In this document: piece after piece, positions 1 through 9,863 of the stretch
How the letters are laid out: the number at the start of each line of letters is the position of its first letter
Numbering within the stretch: the first letter of the stretch is position 1
Source: Mesorhizobium_G sp050247155
Lineage (GTDB): Bacteria > Pseudomonadota > Alphaproteobacteria > Rhizobiales > Rhizobiaceae
Length of the DNA stretch: 64,000 nucleotides
Assembly (NCBI GenBank): GCA_050247155.1
Contig: JBFWUS010000026.1
Coordinates: 1 to 64,000, forward strand
Direction of reading: 5' to 3'
Made by a program: the position numbers and the translations under genes
The notes under the pieces: model-generated
The model's input: the letters and a program-made list of their open reading frames with translations, nothing else
Databases searched by the model: none
What the model was told of the DNA's origin: nothing

Positions 1-27
1 TCCAGTCGCCTTCACCTCAACACAGCG

Positions 28-681
28 TCAATTGTTTGCCTGCTGTTCGGCGCCGCCTTCCGCCGGAGCTTCCGGCTCGCCCGATTGCGGCTGTGCGCCC
101 TCGGCGGGCGCGTCGGCCGGTGGTGTCGCACCATCAGCGGCAGGAGGGGTGGTTTCATCGGCGGGTGGCGTATCCTGGCCCGGCAGCTTCGGCAGGTACT
201 GCTCAGGATTTTCAGGGATAAAGCTCTCGATCCAGCCGCCGACCGTATCCAGCAGCGGCTTGGACTTCGCGCCCGAAATCCAGGCGGGCGGATTTGCGCC
301 GGCCAGCCAGTTGTAGAACAACAGCGCTACGGCCAGAACCAGAATGCCGCGCGCCGCGCCGTAGAGAAAACCAAGCGCCCGGTCGAGCGCTCCAACGCGA
401 CTGTCGATGATGAAATCGGCGATCTTCATCGTGATCACCGTCACCACGATCAGCGCGATCAAGAAGACGACGCCGGCGGCCGCAGCCATCGCGATCTGCG
501 GGTTGTCGATATAGGGCTGCACATAGGGCAGCACCGGCTTGTAGAAGAGATAGGCGCAGACAGCGGCCGCAATCCAGGATGCGATGGACAGAACCTCACG
601 CGAAAATCCGCGCACCATGGCGAGCATGGCCGAAACAAGCGTGAAGCCTGCGACAATTCCGTCAAGCAGCGTAATCGGCAT
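28..681 (-). CDS. cvpA: CvpA family inner-membrane protein
   Basis: Homologue of CvpA, the small polytopic inner-membrane protein first linked to colicin V production, whose biochemical role is unclear. The 217-residue product has about four hydrophobic segments (near residues 5-24, 31-50, 64-86 and 103-124). It carries the family's conserved MVRGFSREVL stretch (about 22-31) and an RALGFLYGAARG stretch (about 101-112). The last 50 residues are a Pro/Ala/Glu-rich low-complexity tail, probably disordered. It lies 30 bases downstream of radA on the same strand, the order usual in rhizobia, where purF often follows beyond the window edge. Family assignment is firm; function is not. Confidence 0.92.
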   Translation of the reverse strand: MPITLLDGIVAGFTLVSAMLAMVRGFSREVLSIASWIAAAVCAYLFYKPVLPYVQPYIDNPQIAMAAAAGVVFLIALIVVTVITMKIADFIIDSRVGALDRALGFLYGAARGILVLAVALLFYNWLAGANPPAWISGAKSKPLLDTVGGWIESFIPENPEQYLPKLPGQDTPPADETTPPAADGATPPADAPAEGAQPQSGEPEAPAEGGAEQQANN

Positions 682-711
682 TTTGTTGGGGACCCACTCC
701 GTGAAAACCGG

Positions 712-2115
<1,404 letters not shown>

Positions 2116-2134
2116 CGGCGGAACCTGCAGAGGA

Positions 2135-2318
2135 GCCGGCGGGACAGCGCCCCCCTCTGTCCTGTCGGACATCTCCCCCACAAGGGGGGAGATCACGCGC
2201 ATCATCGACCGTGCTCGTCCTGCGAACTCGGCGATTGGCGAAATCGGTGCGGCCGGCTGATCTCCCCCCTTGTGGGGGAGATGTCCGGCAGGACAGAGGG
2301 GGGCGCTGTCCCGCCGGC
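2135..2318. repeat. Palindromic intergenic element, family A, copy 1
   Basis: Two 61-base inverted arms (2135-2195 and 2258-2318) match with one mismatch around a 62-base centre. The outer part contains CCCCCCTCTGTCCTG and the inner part CTCCCCCACAAGGGGGGAG, itself a small palindrome. It fills the gap between dnaB and radA and ends 20 bases before the radA GTG start. A second copy with a related centre (shared GGCGATTGGC) lies at 36236-36391. As RNA it would fold into a very long hairpin. Confidence 0.92.
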
Positions 2319-2340
2319 CTATCCAAGGAATCTGACACGC

Positions 2341-3831
2341 CTACTCAAACCGCTCGGGCAGGTGGCTGTCCTCGGCTAGATCGAAGAACCGCGTGAACTC
2401 GCCCTGAAAACCCATGGCGACGGTGCCGGTTGGCCCGTGGCGCTGCTTGGCGATGATGACTTCGGCCTTGCCGCGGGCGTCGTTCATCTCGCCTTCCCAT
2501 TTTAGGTATTCGTCGGTGCCGGGCTTCGGCTCCTTGTTCTTGAGGTAATATTCCTCGCGGTAGACGAACATCACCACGTCGGCGTCCTGCTCGATGGAGC
2601 CGGATTCGCGCAGGTCCGACAGTTGCGGGCGCTTGTCCTCGCGGCTCTCGACCTGACGCGAGAGCTGCGACAGCGCGATGATCGGAACCGAAAGCTCCTT
2701 GCCGAGCGCCTTCAGTCCTGTCGTGATCTCGGTGATTTCCTGGACGCGGTTCTCGTTGGCGCGCCGGGAAGAGCCAGTCATCAGCTGGATATAGTCGATG
2801 ACGATCACGTCCAGCCCGCGCTGGCGTTTCAACCGCCGCGCCCGGGCCGCGAGCTGGGCGATGGAAATGCCGCCGGTCTGGTCGATGAATAGCGGGATCT
2901 TCTGCATCATCTGCGAGCAGCCGACGAGTTTTTCGAAATCGTGCTCGCTGATTTCACCGCGCCGGATCTTGGAGGAGGGGATTTCCGTCTGCTCCGAGAT
3001 GATACGGGTGGCGAGCTGCTCCGACGACATTTCCAGCGAAAAGAAGCCGATCACGCCGCCATTCGCCGCCTTGAACGAGCCATCCGCCTGCGGCGCAGGC
3101 TCGTAGGCATGCGCGATGTTGAAGGCGATGTTGGTGGCGAGCGACGTCTTGCCCATGCCCGGGCGTCCGGCAAGCACAATCAAGTCCGAAGGCTGCAACC
3201 CGCCCATGCGGCGGTCGAGGTCGCGCATGCCGGTGGCGATGCCAGACAAGTGCCCGTCGCGCATATAGGCGGCATTGGCCATGTCGACGGCAGTCTTCAC
3301 CGCGTCGGTGAAGCTCTCGAAGCCGCCATCGTAGCGGCCAGTTTCGGCCAGCTCGAACAGCCGCCGCTCGGCATCCTCGATCTGCGCCTGCGGCGACATG
3401 TCGACGGGCGCGTCATAGGCGATGTTGACCATGTCCTCGCCGACCGTGATCAGCGCGCGGCGCGTGGCGAGGTCGTAGATCGCGCGGCCATAGTCGGCCG
3501 CGTTGATGACGGTCACTGCCGCGCCCGCGAGGCGGGCGAGATATGTCTGCACCGTCATGTCGCCGACCTTTTCGTCGGCCGGCAGGAAGGTCTTGATCGT
3601 CACCGGATTGGCCATCTTGCCCATCCGGATCAGCTCGGATGTGACTTCAAAAATCTTGCGGTGCAGCGGCTCGTAGAAATGCGACGGCTTCAAAAAATCC
3701 GAGACGCGGTAGAAAGCGTCGTTGTTGACGAAGATCGCGCCGAGCAGGGCCTGCTCCGCCTCGATGTTGTTCGGCGCCTCGCGATAAAGCGGCGTTTCCG
3801 CTATCGCCAGTTTTCGGGCTGCATCCGCCAT
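2341..3831 (-). CDS. dnaB: Replicative DNA helicase DnaB
   Basis: Hexameric 5'-3' helicase that unwinds DNA at the replication fork. The 496-residue protein has the all-alpha N-terminal DnaB domain (about residues 15-120). The RecA-like ATPase domain carries Walker A GRPGMGKTS (about 222-230), Walker B VIDYIQLM (about 344-351) and the SREDKRPQLSDLRESG stretch of replicative helicases. Length is typical. It precedes radA and cvpA on the same strand. In many rhizobia an alr gene separates dnaB from radA; here only a palindromic repeat does. Confidence 0.97.
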   Translation of the reverse strand: MADAARKLAIAETPLYREAPNNIEAEQALLGAIFVNNDAFYRVSDFLKPSHFYEPLHRKIFEVTSELIRMGKMANPVTIKTFLPADEKVGDMTVQTYLARLAGAAVTVINAADYGRAIYDLATRRALITVGEDMVNIAYDAPVDMSPQAQIEDAERRLFELAETGRYDGGFESFTDAVKTAVDMANAAYMRDGHLSGIATGMRDLDRRMGGLQPSDLIVLAGRPGMGKTSLATNIAFNIAHAYEPAPQADGSFKAANGGVIGFFSLEMSSEQLATRIISEQTEIPSSKIRRGEISEHDFEKLVGCSQMMQKIPLFIDQTGGISIAQLAARARRLKRQRGLDVIVIDYIQLMTGSSRRANENRVQEITEITTGLKALGKELSVPIIALSQLSRQVESREDKRPQLSDLRESGSIEQDADVVMFVYREEYYLKNKEPKPGTDEYLKWEGEMNDARGKAEVIIAKQRHGPTGTVAMGFQGEFTRFFDLAEDSHLPERFE

Positions 3832-4106
3832 TTTTCAATCAATCCTCAAGCCAGTTCGCCCGTAGCAGAACCGTCAGCCCAAGCGTAAACGATTCCTTTT
3901 GCGGCGCGCCGGCGTTCACGCGATTCACAGCAGAAAAATATCGGTGGAAAGAATCCCGGTTGACGCGAATCGATCGTGAATTCTAGTGCGCCGGAAGACG
4001 GAACAAAACAAGAAAATTTGGCGTTGCAAGAAATCGGCGAGCGCAATTCCGATCAAGCGCGGCCTGCCGGCTTGCGCCAGAACGATCAGCGTTTCAGGGA
4101 GAGCAC

Positions 4107-4937
4107 ATGGACGCTCTGATCAAAGCGGTTTGGTACATCGAAAGCAATTTCGTCCGGGAAATCGATCTCGACGAAATCGCCTCGGCGGCTGGCGTTTCGC
4201 GCTTTCATCTCACGCGGGCGTTCGGGCAGAGCTTTGGACGGTCGGCCATTCGCTACATGCGTGGCCGCAGACTATCGGAAGCCGCCAAAAAGCTGGCCAA
4301 CGGCGCGCCGGATATCCTCTCGGTCGCGTTGGACGCGGGCTATGCCTCCCATGAAGCATTCACGCGGGCGTTCCGCGATCAGTTCGGCATCACACCCGAA
4401 CAGTTCCGCGCCATGCCCGACAAAAGCTCGATAGACCTTGTGGAGGCCATTCTCGTGGACCAGCAATCACCGATCAAACTCGCCGAACCCCGTCTTGTCG
4501 ATACCGAAGCGATGCTGTTTGCCGGCCTCGGCCAGCGCTTCGAATACGACCAGATGGCGGGCATTCCGGCGCTCTGGCAGCGCTTCAACCAGCATGTCGG
4601 CTCAATCCCGGGCGAGGTGCCGGGCGCAGCCTATGGTATCTGCACAAATGCCGATAACAGCGGCCTGGACTACATCTGCGCTGTCGAGGTGAAGGATTTT
4701 GCGGATGTCGATCGCGATTTTACGCGGCTGCGTGTTCCTGCGCAGCGCTATGCGGTGTTTGCGCACAAAGGGCCGATCATCGAAATCCGTACCGTGATCC
4801 GGGCCATCTGGGGTAACTGGCTGCCGTCGTTGGGCCATGAGACGGCGGACGGGCCTTCTTTCGAGCGGTACGGCAAGGAGTTCGAGCCGCTGACAGGCAA
4901 TGGCGGCTTCGAGATCTGGGTTCCGATCAAGAGCTGA
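4107..4937 (+). CDS. AraC family regulator with GyrI-like effector domain
   Basis: Transcription regulator of the reversed AraC layout: the two helix-turn-helix units are N-terminal (about residues 1-100, with the ALDAGYASHEAFTRAFRDQFG signature). A GyrI-like/AraC effector-binding domain fills about residues 120-276. Proteins of this build (Rob, SoxS-like or BmrR-like effector domains) usually bind small hydrophobic molecules; the ligand here is unknown. The ATG at 4107 follows a GGGAGAG ribosome-binding site. The last codons overlap by 11 bases the end of the convergent Rsm22-like gene. No obvious target gene is adjacent, though the small membrane protein YnfA lies nearby. Confidence 0.9.
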   Translation: MDALIKAVWYIESNFVREIDLDEIASAAGVSRFHLTRAFGQSFGRSAIRYMRGRRLSEAAKKLANGAPDILSVALDAGYASHEAFTRAFRDQFGITPEQFRAMPDKSSIDLVEAILVDQQSPIKLAEPRLVDTEAMLFAGLGQRFEYDQMAGIPALWQRFNQHVGSIPGEVPGAAYGICTNADNSGLDYICAVEVKDFADVDRDFTRLRVPAQRYAVFAHKGPIIEIRTVIRAIWGNWLPSLGHETADGPSFERYGKEFEPLTGNGGFEIWVPIKS

Positions 4938-5901
4938 CCGGGTCGAAGGCGTCGCCCCAACCAAGCCGACGCGCGACGCGATAGGCGTCGCCGTCGCGTT
5001 TGCTGACCAGCACCTCTTCTGATCGGCTGTCTGGCTGACAGAGCTTGAACTCGATCCGGCCCTTGGATTGGCGTGGGGGCGCGAGCACGCGGGCTGGCCG
5101 AGCCGCTACCGGCAAGCGGGTGGCGGCGGTGAAGATGTATTTTTCGTCCTCGAAAGGCGCGTCGCCCCCCTTCGCCAGGCGGTGCAGCCTGCTACGGGCC
5201 AAGCGGCGGGCGAAATGGCACCAGTCCGGTTCGAGAAGCGGACAGGGCTGCGCATGAGGGCAGGGCGCGACGATGTTCGCGCCGGCCTCAATCAATTGCT
5301 GGCGCACGCCGAGGATGCGCCGCCAGCCGGCGGACGTGCCCGGCTCGACGATAATCAGGGTGGTGGCGAGCGACCACAGGCGGGACACAAGTGGCGGAAT
5401 GGACTTGGGATCAAGTTCGTCGAGGACGTAAGCCATGGTGACGAGGTCGGCATGGTCGATCTGATCGACACCGAGGCTCACATCGGCAGATTGCCAATCC
5501 GCCTGAATGCTCGGGAGTTGCTTGGATAGTTGCGCGCCGACGGTGCGGGCTTCCATGCTTGCCTCCAGCAGACGCGCCGACCGGAGCGATGCCCAGCAGT
5601 CCGCTACCGCCCATAGCGCCGTGCCTGGTCCAGCACCGACATCAAGCAATGTGATAGGAGCGAAATCAGGCAGCGCTTCGGCAACCGCCTCCAAACTCGA
5701 GCGCACGGCGGCATAGGTCGCGGGCAGCCTGGTCGCAAGATAGGCTTTGACGGCAAGGTCGGCGTCCAGATGCATCCGGCCATCGCGTGTTTCGGCGCGG
5801 TAGCGTTGAGACAATGTCGCCGCGGCGCGTTGCAGGTCGCCAAGCGGTGTCCGCTCAAGCTCGCGTTCGACAGCAGCCTTCAGCGCGCCAGGCAGTTCCA
5901 T
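4927..5901 (-). CDS. Rsm22-like ribosomal small-subunit methyltransferase family protein
   Basis: Product of 324 residues related to the mitochondrial/bacterial Rsm22 family, SAM-dependent methyltransferase-fold proteins linked to small-subunit assembly. The SAM-binding motif LLDVGAGPGT is at about residues 85-94. A cysteine cluster typical of the family, CPHAQPCPLLEPDWCHF (about 214-230), probably binds a metal or Fe-S cluster. The protein ends with a C-terminal OB-like region. It runs convergently with the AraC-type regulator, and the ynfA start lies upstream on the same strand only 3 bases from its own start region, so the two may be co-transcribed. Confidence 0.85.
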   Translation of the reverse strand: MELPGALKAAVERELERTPLGDLQRAAATLSQRYRAETRDGRMHLDADLAVKAYLATRLPATYAAVRSSLEAVAEALPDFAPITLLDVGAGPGTALWAVADCWASLRSARLLEASMEARTVGAQLSKQLPSIQADWQSADVSLGVDQIDHADLVTMAYVLDELDPKSIPPLVSRLWSLATTLIIVEPGTSAGWRRILGVRQQLIEAGANIVAPCPHAQPCPLLEPDWCHFARRLARSRLHRLAKGGDAPFEDEKYIFTAATRLPVAARPARVLAPPRQSKGRIEFKLCQPDSRSEEVLVSKRDGDAYRVARRLGWGDAFDPVSS

Positions 5902-5904
5902 GGC

Positions 5905-6228
5905 TCAGGCGCCACGCGGCGCGAGCAGGATGACGGAAGTGCCGATGAGGCAGATGGCAGCTCCCGTCAGATCCCAGCGGTCGGGTCGCACACCTTCTGC
6001 TAACCAGAGCCAGCCAAGCGACGCTGAAATATAGATCCCGCCATAAGCGGCATAGGCGCGACCGGCGGCGGGCACATCGACCAGTGTCAGCAGCCAGGCA
6101 AAGGCAACGAGCGATGCGACTCCGGGGATCAGCCAGAAAGCCGATTTGCCGAGCCGCAGCCACGCCCAGAAGGCGAAACAGCCGGCGATTTCGGTCAGGG
6201 CCGCAAGTGCATAAAGCGCGTAGGTCAT
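5905..6228 (-). CDS. ynfA: YnfA family (UPF0060) membrane protein
   Basis: Small four-helix inner-membrane protein of the YnfA/UPF0060 family, distantly similar to small multidrug-resistance transporters. The 107-residue product begins MTYALYALAALTEIAGCFAF and carries the family stretch AYAAYGGIYI followed by a tryptophan-rich helix. The frame is open upstream to 6273, but the ATG at 6228 gives the length (about 108) and N-terminus usual for the family. It lies immediately upstream of the Rsm22-like gene. Substrate and function are not established. Confidence 0.9.
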   Translation of the reverse strand: MTYALYALAALTEIAGCFAFWAWLRLGKSAFWLIPGVASLVAFAWLLTLVDVPAAGRAYAAYGGIYISASLGWLWLAEGVRPDRWDLTGAAICLIGTSVILLAPRGA

Positions 6229-6386
6229 TGTTGGCAAATAGCTTGTAGCGAGGCTGGAACACAACAACTCCAATGCCTGGTCCCAGCCGTTAATGGCGCC
6301 TTCCGACTCTTGCCGGTTTTACAGATTATCAATTCCGTCTGGGCCAGAGGGTTGTATCCACTGCGACGCTCTGGACTCACAGCGCG

Positions 6387-6821
6387 CTACGCCGCCAGCA
6401 TGGTCCGCGTCCGGCCAATCATCAGTGCGGCGCGCGCTGCCTCACGACCTTTTTCGACGAAGTGAGCTTTGAAGATGCCGACATGATGGTCGCCATCGCG
6501 AAACTGATGCGGCGTCAGCGATATTGAAAGCACCGGCACGCCGGTGTCCATCGCAGCGCGCATCAGCCCGTCGACCACCGCCTGGGCGACGAAGTCGTGC
6601 CGGTAGATGCCTCCGTCCACTACGAGGGCGGCAGCCGCGACCGCAGCGTAGCGTCCTGACGCGGCGAGATCGCGCGCAAGCAGCGGCATCTCGAACGCGC
6701 CGGGCACGTCGAAGACGTCGATCTGCTCCCGTGGGATCAGCTCGCAAAATCCGTCGAGCGCCTTGTCGACGATCTCAGCGTGCCAGTTTGCTTTGATGAA
6801 TGCATAGCGGGTTGGTGTCAT
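6387..6821 (-). CDS. ribH: 6,7-dimethyl-8-ribityllumazine synthase, RibH2 type
   Basis: Lumazine synthase catalyses the penultimate step of riboflavin biosynthesis, joining ribityl-aminouracil and dihydroxybutanone phosphate. The 144-residue protein has the family's FDVPGAFEMPLLAR motif, the YAAVAAAALVVDGGIYRHDFV region and the LTPHQF segment. It resembles the rhizobial/Brucella RibH2 isoform, which is stand-alone and flavin-regulated, rather than the ribH copy in the main rib cluster. An FMN riboswitch lies in its leader (6905-7044), so expression should fall when FMN is plentiful. No other riboflavin gene is adjacent. Confidence 0.92.
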   Translation of the reverse strand: MTPTRYAFIKANWHAEIVDKALDGFCELIPREQIDVFDVPGAFEMPLLARDLAASGRYAAVAAAALVVDGGIYRHDFVAQAVVDGLMRAAMDTGVPVLSISLTPHQFRDGDHHVGIFKAHFVEKGREAARAALMIGRTRTMLAA

Positions 6822-6904
6822 CGTGAATCGCCTTTCTGGTTACGGACACGTCACCCAAGGCGTCACAAGCCATCGCCCGGGCATGCGCCCGGTCGATCTG
6901 CTTG

Positions 6905-7044
6905 TTCTCTTCCATCCGGACTGTAACCGTCGGCCCAGGAGTTTGACCTGGTCTGCTGACCCTCGCCAATCAGGCGAGGCGCTCGCGGGCTCGCGGCTTT
7001 GCCGCCTACCGCCGGTGGGGAGTTTCACCCCGCCCTGAGAACGC
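6905..7044 (-). promoter_or_regulatory. FMN riboswitch (RFN element) in the ribH2 leader
   Basis: Read on the minus strand, this leader has the conserved RFN landmarks in order: CAGGGCGGGGTGAAACTCCC, CACCGGCGGTA, a GC-rich variable stem, GGTCAGCAGACC, CAAACTCCTGGGCCGACGG, and TACAGTCCGGATGGAAGAGA. The six-stem FMN aptamer is therefore essentially complete. It ends about 80 bases before the ribH2 start at 6821, which leaves room for an expression platform acting on translation or termination. Confidence 0.97.
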
Positions 7045-7131
7045 GGTGACAGTAGACCGAAGACGCAGCGGTTCACAAGGCGGTCGGTTCCCCGCAATAT
7101 GTCTTCACCGACGAGATGGAGACCATGAACG

Positions 7132-8157
7132 ATGTCTGAGGATCGCCGTCCGATACCGAAACCGATCGCATCCGAAACCGTGCCATGGACCGAATTCCAT
7201 CCCGTCCCCAATCTTGGAATCCGCTACCGTCATCTGACGCTCGCAACCATGGGCGAGGATTACCGGGTCGGCGTCGCGATCGAAGAGCTCAGCCCCGGCA
7301 TGCGCAGCAATCCGGCGCATTATCACTTCAAGGAAGAAGAGCATGTGTTCGTGCTGGAGGGCGCGATGACGATCCGCTTCGGCGACGAGCGCTTTGCTGT
7401 GAGGGCCGGCGACTATTGCTGTTTTCCGGCCGGTCTGAGGGCAGGGCACTGTTTCATCAACGACAGCGGCGCGGTGTGCCGCTACGTCGTTCTTGGGGAA
7501 AACAGGCCGGACGACGTCGTCGTCTATCCTGATTCCAACAAGGTGCTGGTGCGGCCGGTCGGCCGCCGCGCGATCTACGACATGGCCGCACTTCGTGCTT
7601 ACTGGGACGGCGAGGACACCGGTCTGCCGGCCGGGCAAAAACCGCCGGCCGAATCAACCGGAATTCCCGAAACGCCAGACAAGCCGCTGTCGCCGATCTC
7701 TGCGGACACAGTTGACTGGAACGATGAAGGAGACGGCGGGCCAACGTTCGGCGGCCGCTCGAAACATTTGACCTATGCCGCGGTGGGCAGCGGCGACTAT
7801 CATGTCGGCGTGCTGATCGAGTCTCCAGCGCCCGGCCAGCGGCTATGTCCGAAGCACTATCATATGCTGGAAGAGGAGCATGCGCTGATCCTGGAAGGCG
7901 AGGTGACGCTGCTCTTCGGTGAGGAGCGGATCGTGATGAAACCGGGCGACTATGTCTGCTTTCCGGCGGGCCAGAAGATCGGCCATTCCTTCCTGAACAG
8001 CGGCGACGGCCCTTGCAGCTATCTGATGATCGGCGAACGCAACCCGGCGGACGTCTGCGTCTATCCGGATTCGAAGAAGGTGCTGGTGCGCGCCCTCAAG
8101 GATGAGTGGGACATCTTCGACATGACCGCCACGCGCGGATATTGGGACGGGGAGTAG
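7132..8157 (+). CDS. Bicupin protein (two tandem cupin domains)
   Basis: Protein of 341 residues built from two similar cupin barrels (about residues 20-160 and 195-341). Each has an HxH...E-type metal site: H63/H65 with the EEEH run to H71, and H242/H244 with EEEH to H250. Each is followed by FGDERF or FGEERI and a GDY.CFPAG motif. Both halves end with a VYPDSNKVLVR or VYPDSKKVLVR strand and D.DM.A.R.YWDGE, so an internal duplication is clear. Bicupins include oxalate decarboxylases and sugar-related enzymes, but nothing here fixes the substrate. It diverges from the riboswitch/ribH2 unit. Confidence 0.85.
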   Translation: MSEDRRPIPKPIASETVPWTEFHPVPNLGIRYRHLTLATMGEDYRVGVAIEELSPGMRSNPAHYHFKEEEHVFVLEGAMTIRFGDERFAVRAGDYCCFPAGLRAGHCFINDSGAVCRYVVLGENRPDDVVVYPDSNKVLVRPVGRRAIYDMAALRAYWDGEDTGLPAGQKPPAESTGIPETPDKPLSPISADTVDWNDEGDGGPTFGGRSKHLTYAAVGSGDYHVGVLIESPAPGQRLCPKHYHMLEEEHALILEGEVTLLFGEERIVMKPGDYVCFPAGQKIGHSFLNSGDGPCSYLMIGERNPADVCVYPDSKKVLVRALKDEWDIFDMTATRGYWDGE

Positions 8158-8159
8158 GG

Positions 8160-8192
8160 AAAAAGAAAAGCCTGGGCGGTGACCCAGGCTTT
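8160..8192 (-). terminator. Rho-independent terminator after rplI
   Basis: A 9-bp stem (8169-8177 with 8184-8192, AAGCCTGGG/CCCAGGCTT) is followed on the minus strand by a TTTTCTTTTT tract. It lies about 30 bases beyond the rplI stop, in the convergent gap between rplI and the bicupin gene. Confidence 0.85.
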
Positions 8193-8224
8193 GAATGCTG
8201 CGACGAATATATTCGTCAACGACC

Positions 8225-8800
8225 TCAGGCGTCTTCGCCTTCTTCGGCGTTCGGATCGAAGAAATTGTCCGGACGCGCGTTTTCGTTGATGTCGTCGCCG
8301 TAGATCGCCTCGGCTGTGGTGAGCGTCTCGCCCTTGGCCTGACGCTCGGCCTCTTCGGTCGAACGGGCGATGTTCAGCGTCACGGTCACTTCGACTTCCG
8401 GGTGGAGCGAGATCGCGATGTTCGACAGGCCGATCATCTTGATCGGCTGGTTGAGCTCGACCTGGTTGCGGTTGATCGAAAAACCCTCGGCGGTCAGCAG
8501 GTCGGCGATATCGCGGGTCGACACCGAGCCGTAGAGCTGGCCGGTCTCGCCGGCGGAGCGCACGACGATGAACGACTTGCCGTCGAGCTTCTCGGCGATC
8601 TTGGCGGCTTCCGATTTACGCTCGAGGTTACGGGCTTCGAGCTGAGCGCGCTGGCCTTCGAACTTCTTCTTGTTGGCTTCGTTGGCGCGCAGCGCCTTGC
8701 CTTTCGGCAAAAGGAAGTTGCGGGCAAAACCGTCCTTGACCTTAACCGTGTCGCCCATCTGGCCGAGGCGCGAAATACGTTCGAGAAGAATGACTTCCAT
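8225..8800 (-). CDS. rplI: 50S ribosomal protein L9
   Basis: L9 binds domain V of 23S rRNA at the base of the L1 stalk. The 191-residue product starts MEVILLERISRLGQMGDTV and has the N-terminal L9 domain, the GFARNFLLPKGKALRA loop, the long connecting helix and the C-terminal domain. It carries an acidic C-terminal extension common in alphaproteobacteria. The frame extends to 8824, but the ATG at 8800 matches the family N-terminus. It follows rpsF-rpsR on the same strand, separated from rpsR by a 329-base gap that contains a palindromic element. Confidence 0.97.
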   Translation of the reverse strand: MEVILLERISRLGQMGDTVKVKDGFARNFLLPKGKALRANEANKKKFEGQRAQLEARNLERKSEAAKIAEKLDGKSFIVVRSAGETGQLYGSVSTRDIADLLTAEGFSINRNQVELNQPIKMIGLSNIAISLHPEVEVTVTLNIARSTEEAERQAKGETLTTAEAIYGDDINENARPDNFFDPNAEEGEDA

Positions 8801-9129
8801 TGTTCTTTCCTCATCTTGCCGCAAGCGGCGGATTCAAAATCTGAAGAACAGGAAGCTTTTCGGCGTTGTCGCCGGGTGTCGCTGTCCTGCCTTCGCGGCA
8901 GTTAGGGAAGTTCCCTTCCCAACTCGGGTTTTCACCGCTCCCGAAGCGGTAATCTGGCGGCGAACCGCCCGTCATCAGCGCCCCCTCATCCGGCCCTTCG
9001 GGCCACCTTCTCCCCGCCGGGGAGAAGAGGGAGCTAGCCTTGGCGCCTCTTTCCTCTCCCCAGCGGGGAGAGGGTGGCTGCGCAGCAGCCGGGTGAGGGG
9101 GCGTCTCGCCAGTGCGGCGACGCTGCCGC
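8801..9129. other. Gap between rpsR and rplI without a gene
   Basis: No credible coding sequence was seen on either strand. The gap holds a palindromic element at 8979-9103 and otherwise unremarkable sequence. Many rhizobia have a DUF2232 membrane-protein gene at this position; there is no trace of it here. Confidence 0.6.
8979..9103. repeat. Palindromic intergenic element, family B
   Basis: Imperfect inverted arms start with CGCCCCCTCATCCGGC and end with GCCGGGTGAGGGGGCG. Each contains an inner GC palindrome (TCTCCCCGCCGGGGAGA on the left, CTCTCCCCAGCGGGGAGAG on the right). Elements with this consensus are widespread between genes in alphaproteobacteria. It would form a long hairpin in the rpsR-rplI transcript. 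Confidence 0.85.
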
Positions 9130-9378
9130 TTACTTCACAACATACGGCAGCAAGCCGAGGAAACGCGCGCGCTTGATCGCCTGGGCGAGTTCGCGCTGCT
9201 TCTTCTGGCTGACGGCGGTGATGCGCGACGGCACGATCTTGCCGCGCTCGGAAATGTAGCGCTGCAACAGACGCACATCCTTGTAGTCGATCTTCGGAGC
9301 ATTTGCGCCGGAGAACGGGCAGGTCTTGCGGCGGCGATGGAACGGACGCCGGGTCGGGATCTGGTTGATGTCGACCAT
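9130..9378 (-). CDS. rpsR: 30S ribosomal protein S18
   Basis: S18 binds S6 and the 16S rRNA central domain. The 82-residue protein has the standard features: RRRKTCPF, IDYKDVRLLQRYISERGKI, ITAVSQKKQRELAQAIKRAR and the terminal FLGLLPYV. Its ATG overlaps the rpsF stop codon by one base (TAATG), so the two are translationally coupled in the usual rpsF-rpsR order. Confidence 0.98.
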   Translation of the reverse strand: MVDINQIPTRRPFHRRRKTCPFSGANAPKIDYKDVRLLQRYISERGKIVPSRITAVSQKKQRELAQAIKRARFLGLLPYVVK

Positions 9379-9863
9379 TATGCAGCACTCCCTTCAGCAC
9401 CTTCGCGCGGACGGCGCGGACCACGATCGTCGCGGTCACCGAACGAACGCGGGCCACGATCGCCGCGATCGCCAAACGAACGCTGCGGGCGATCGCCGAA
9501 ACCGCCGCGGCCGCCTTCGCGGTCGCCGCGATCATCGCGGTCGCGCTTCTGCATCATGGCCGACGGGCCTTCCTCGTGCTTGTCCACCTTGACGGTCAGG
9601 AACCGCAGCACGTCTTCCGACAGGCCCATCTGGCGCTCCATCTCGTTGAGCGCGGCAGGTGGCGTGTCGATGTCCATCAGCGTGTAATATGCCTTCCGGT
9701 TCTTTTTGACCCGGTAGGTGAGGGATTTCACACCCCAGTTCTCGACCCGGCCAATCTTGCCTCCGCCTGCGGTGATGACGCCCTTGAAACGTTCAACGAG
9801 CTCATCAACCTGCTGCTGCGACAAATCCTGCCGGGCAAGAAATACATGTTCGTAAAGAGCCAT
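9378..9863 (-). CDS. rpsF: 30S ribosomal protein S6
   Basis: S6 forms a heterodimer with S18 on the ribosomal platform. The 161-residue product starts MALYEHVFLARQDLSQQQV and has the S6 ferredoxin-like domain to about residue 95. An Arg/Gly/Asp-rich tail with repeated FGDR units (about 105-161) follows; it is longer than in enteric bacteria but common in alphaproteobacteria. The open frame reaches 10115, but only the ATG at 9863 gives the family N-terminus. It is the first gene of the rpsF-rpsR-rplI unit, with its promoter in the 280-base gap before the sulfatase-like gene. Confidence 0.97.
   Translation of the reverse strand: MALYEHVFLARQDLSQQQVDELVERFKGVITAGGGKIGRVENWGVKSLTYRVKKNRKAYYTLMDIDTPPAALNEMERQMGLSEDVLRFLTVKVDKHEEGPSAMMQKRDRDDRGDREGGRGGFGDRPQRSFGDRGDRGPRSFGDRDDRGPRRPREGAEGSAA

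Noticed and set aside
2116..2205. N-terminal extension of RadA from ATG 2205
   Set aside because: Those 30 codons are the arm of a palindromic repeat and do not resemble RadA; GTG 2115 fits the family start.
3846..4046. Possible small gene on the minus strand upstream of dnaB
   Set aside because: No ribosome-binding site, odd composition and no family resemblance; more likely dnaB promoter region.
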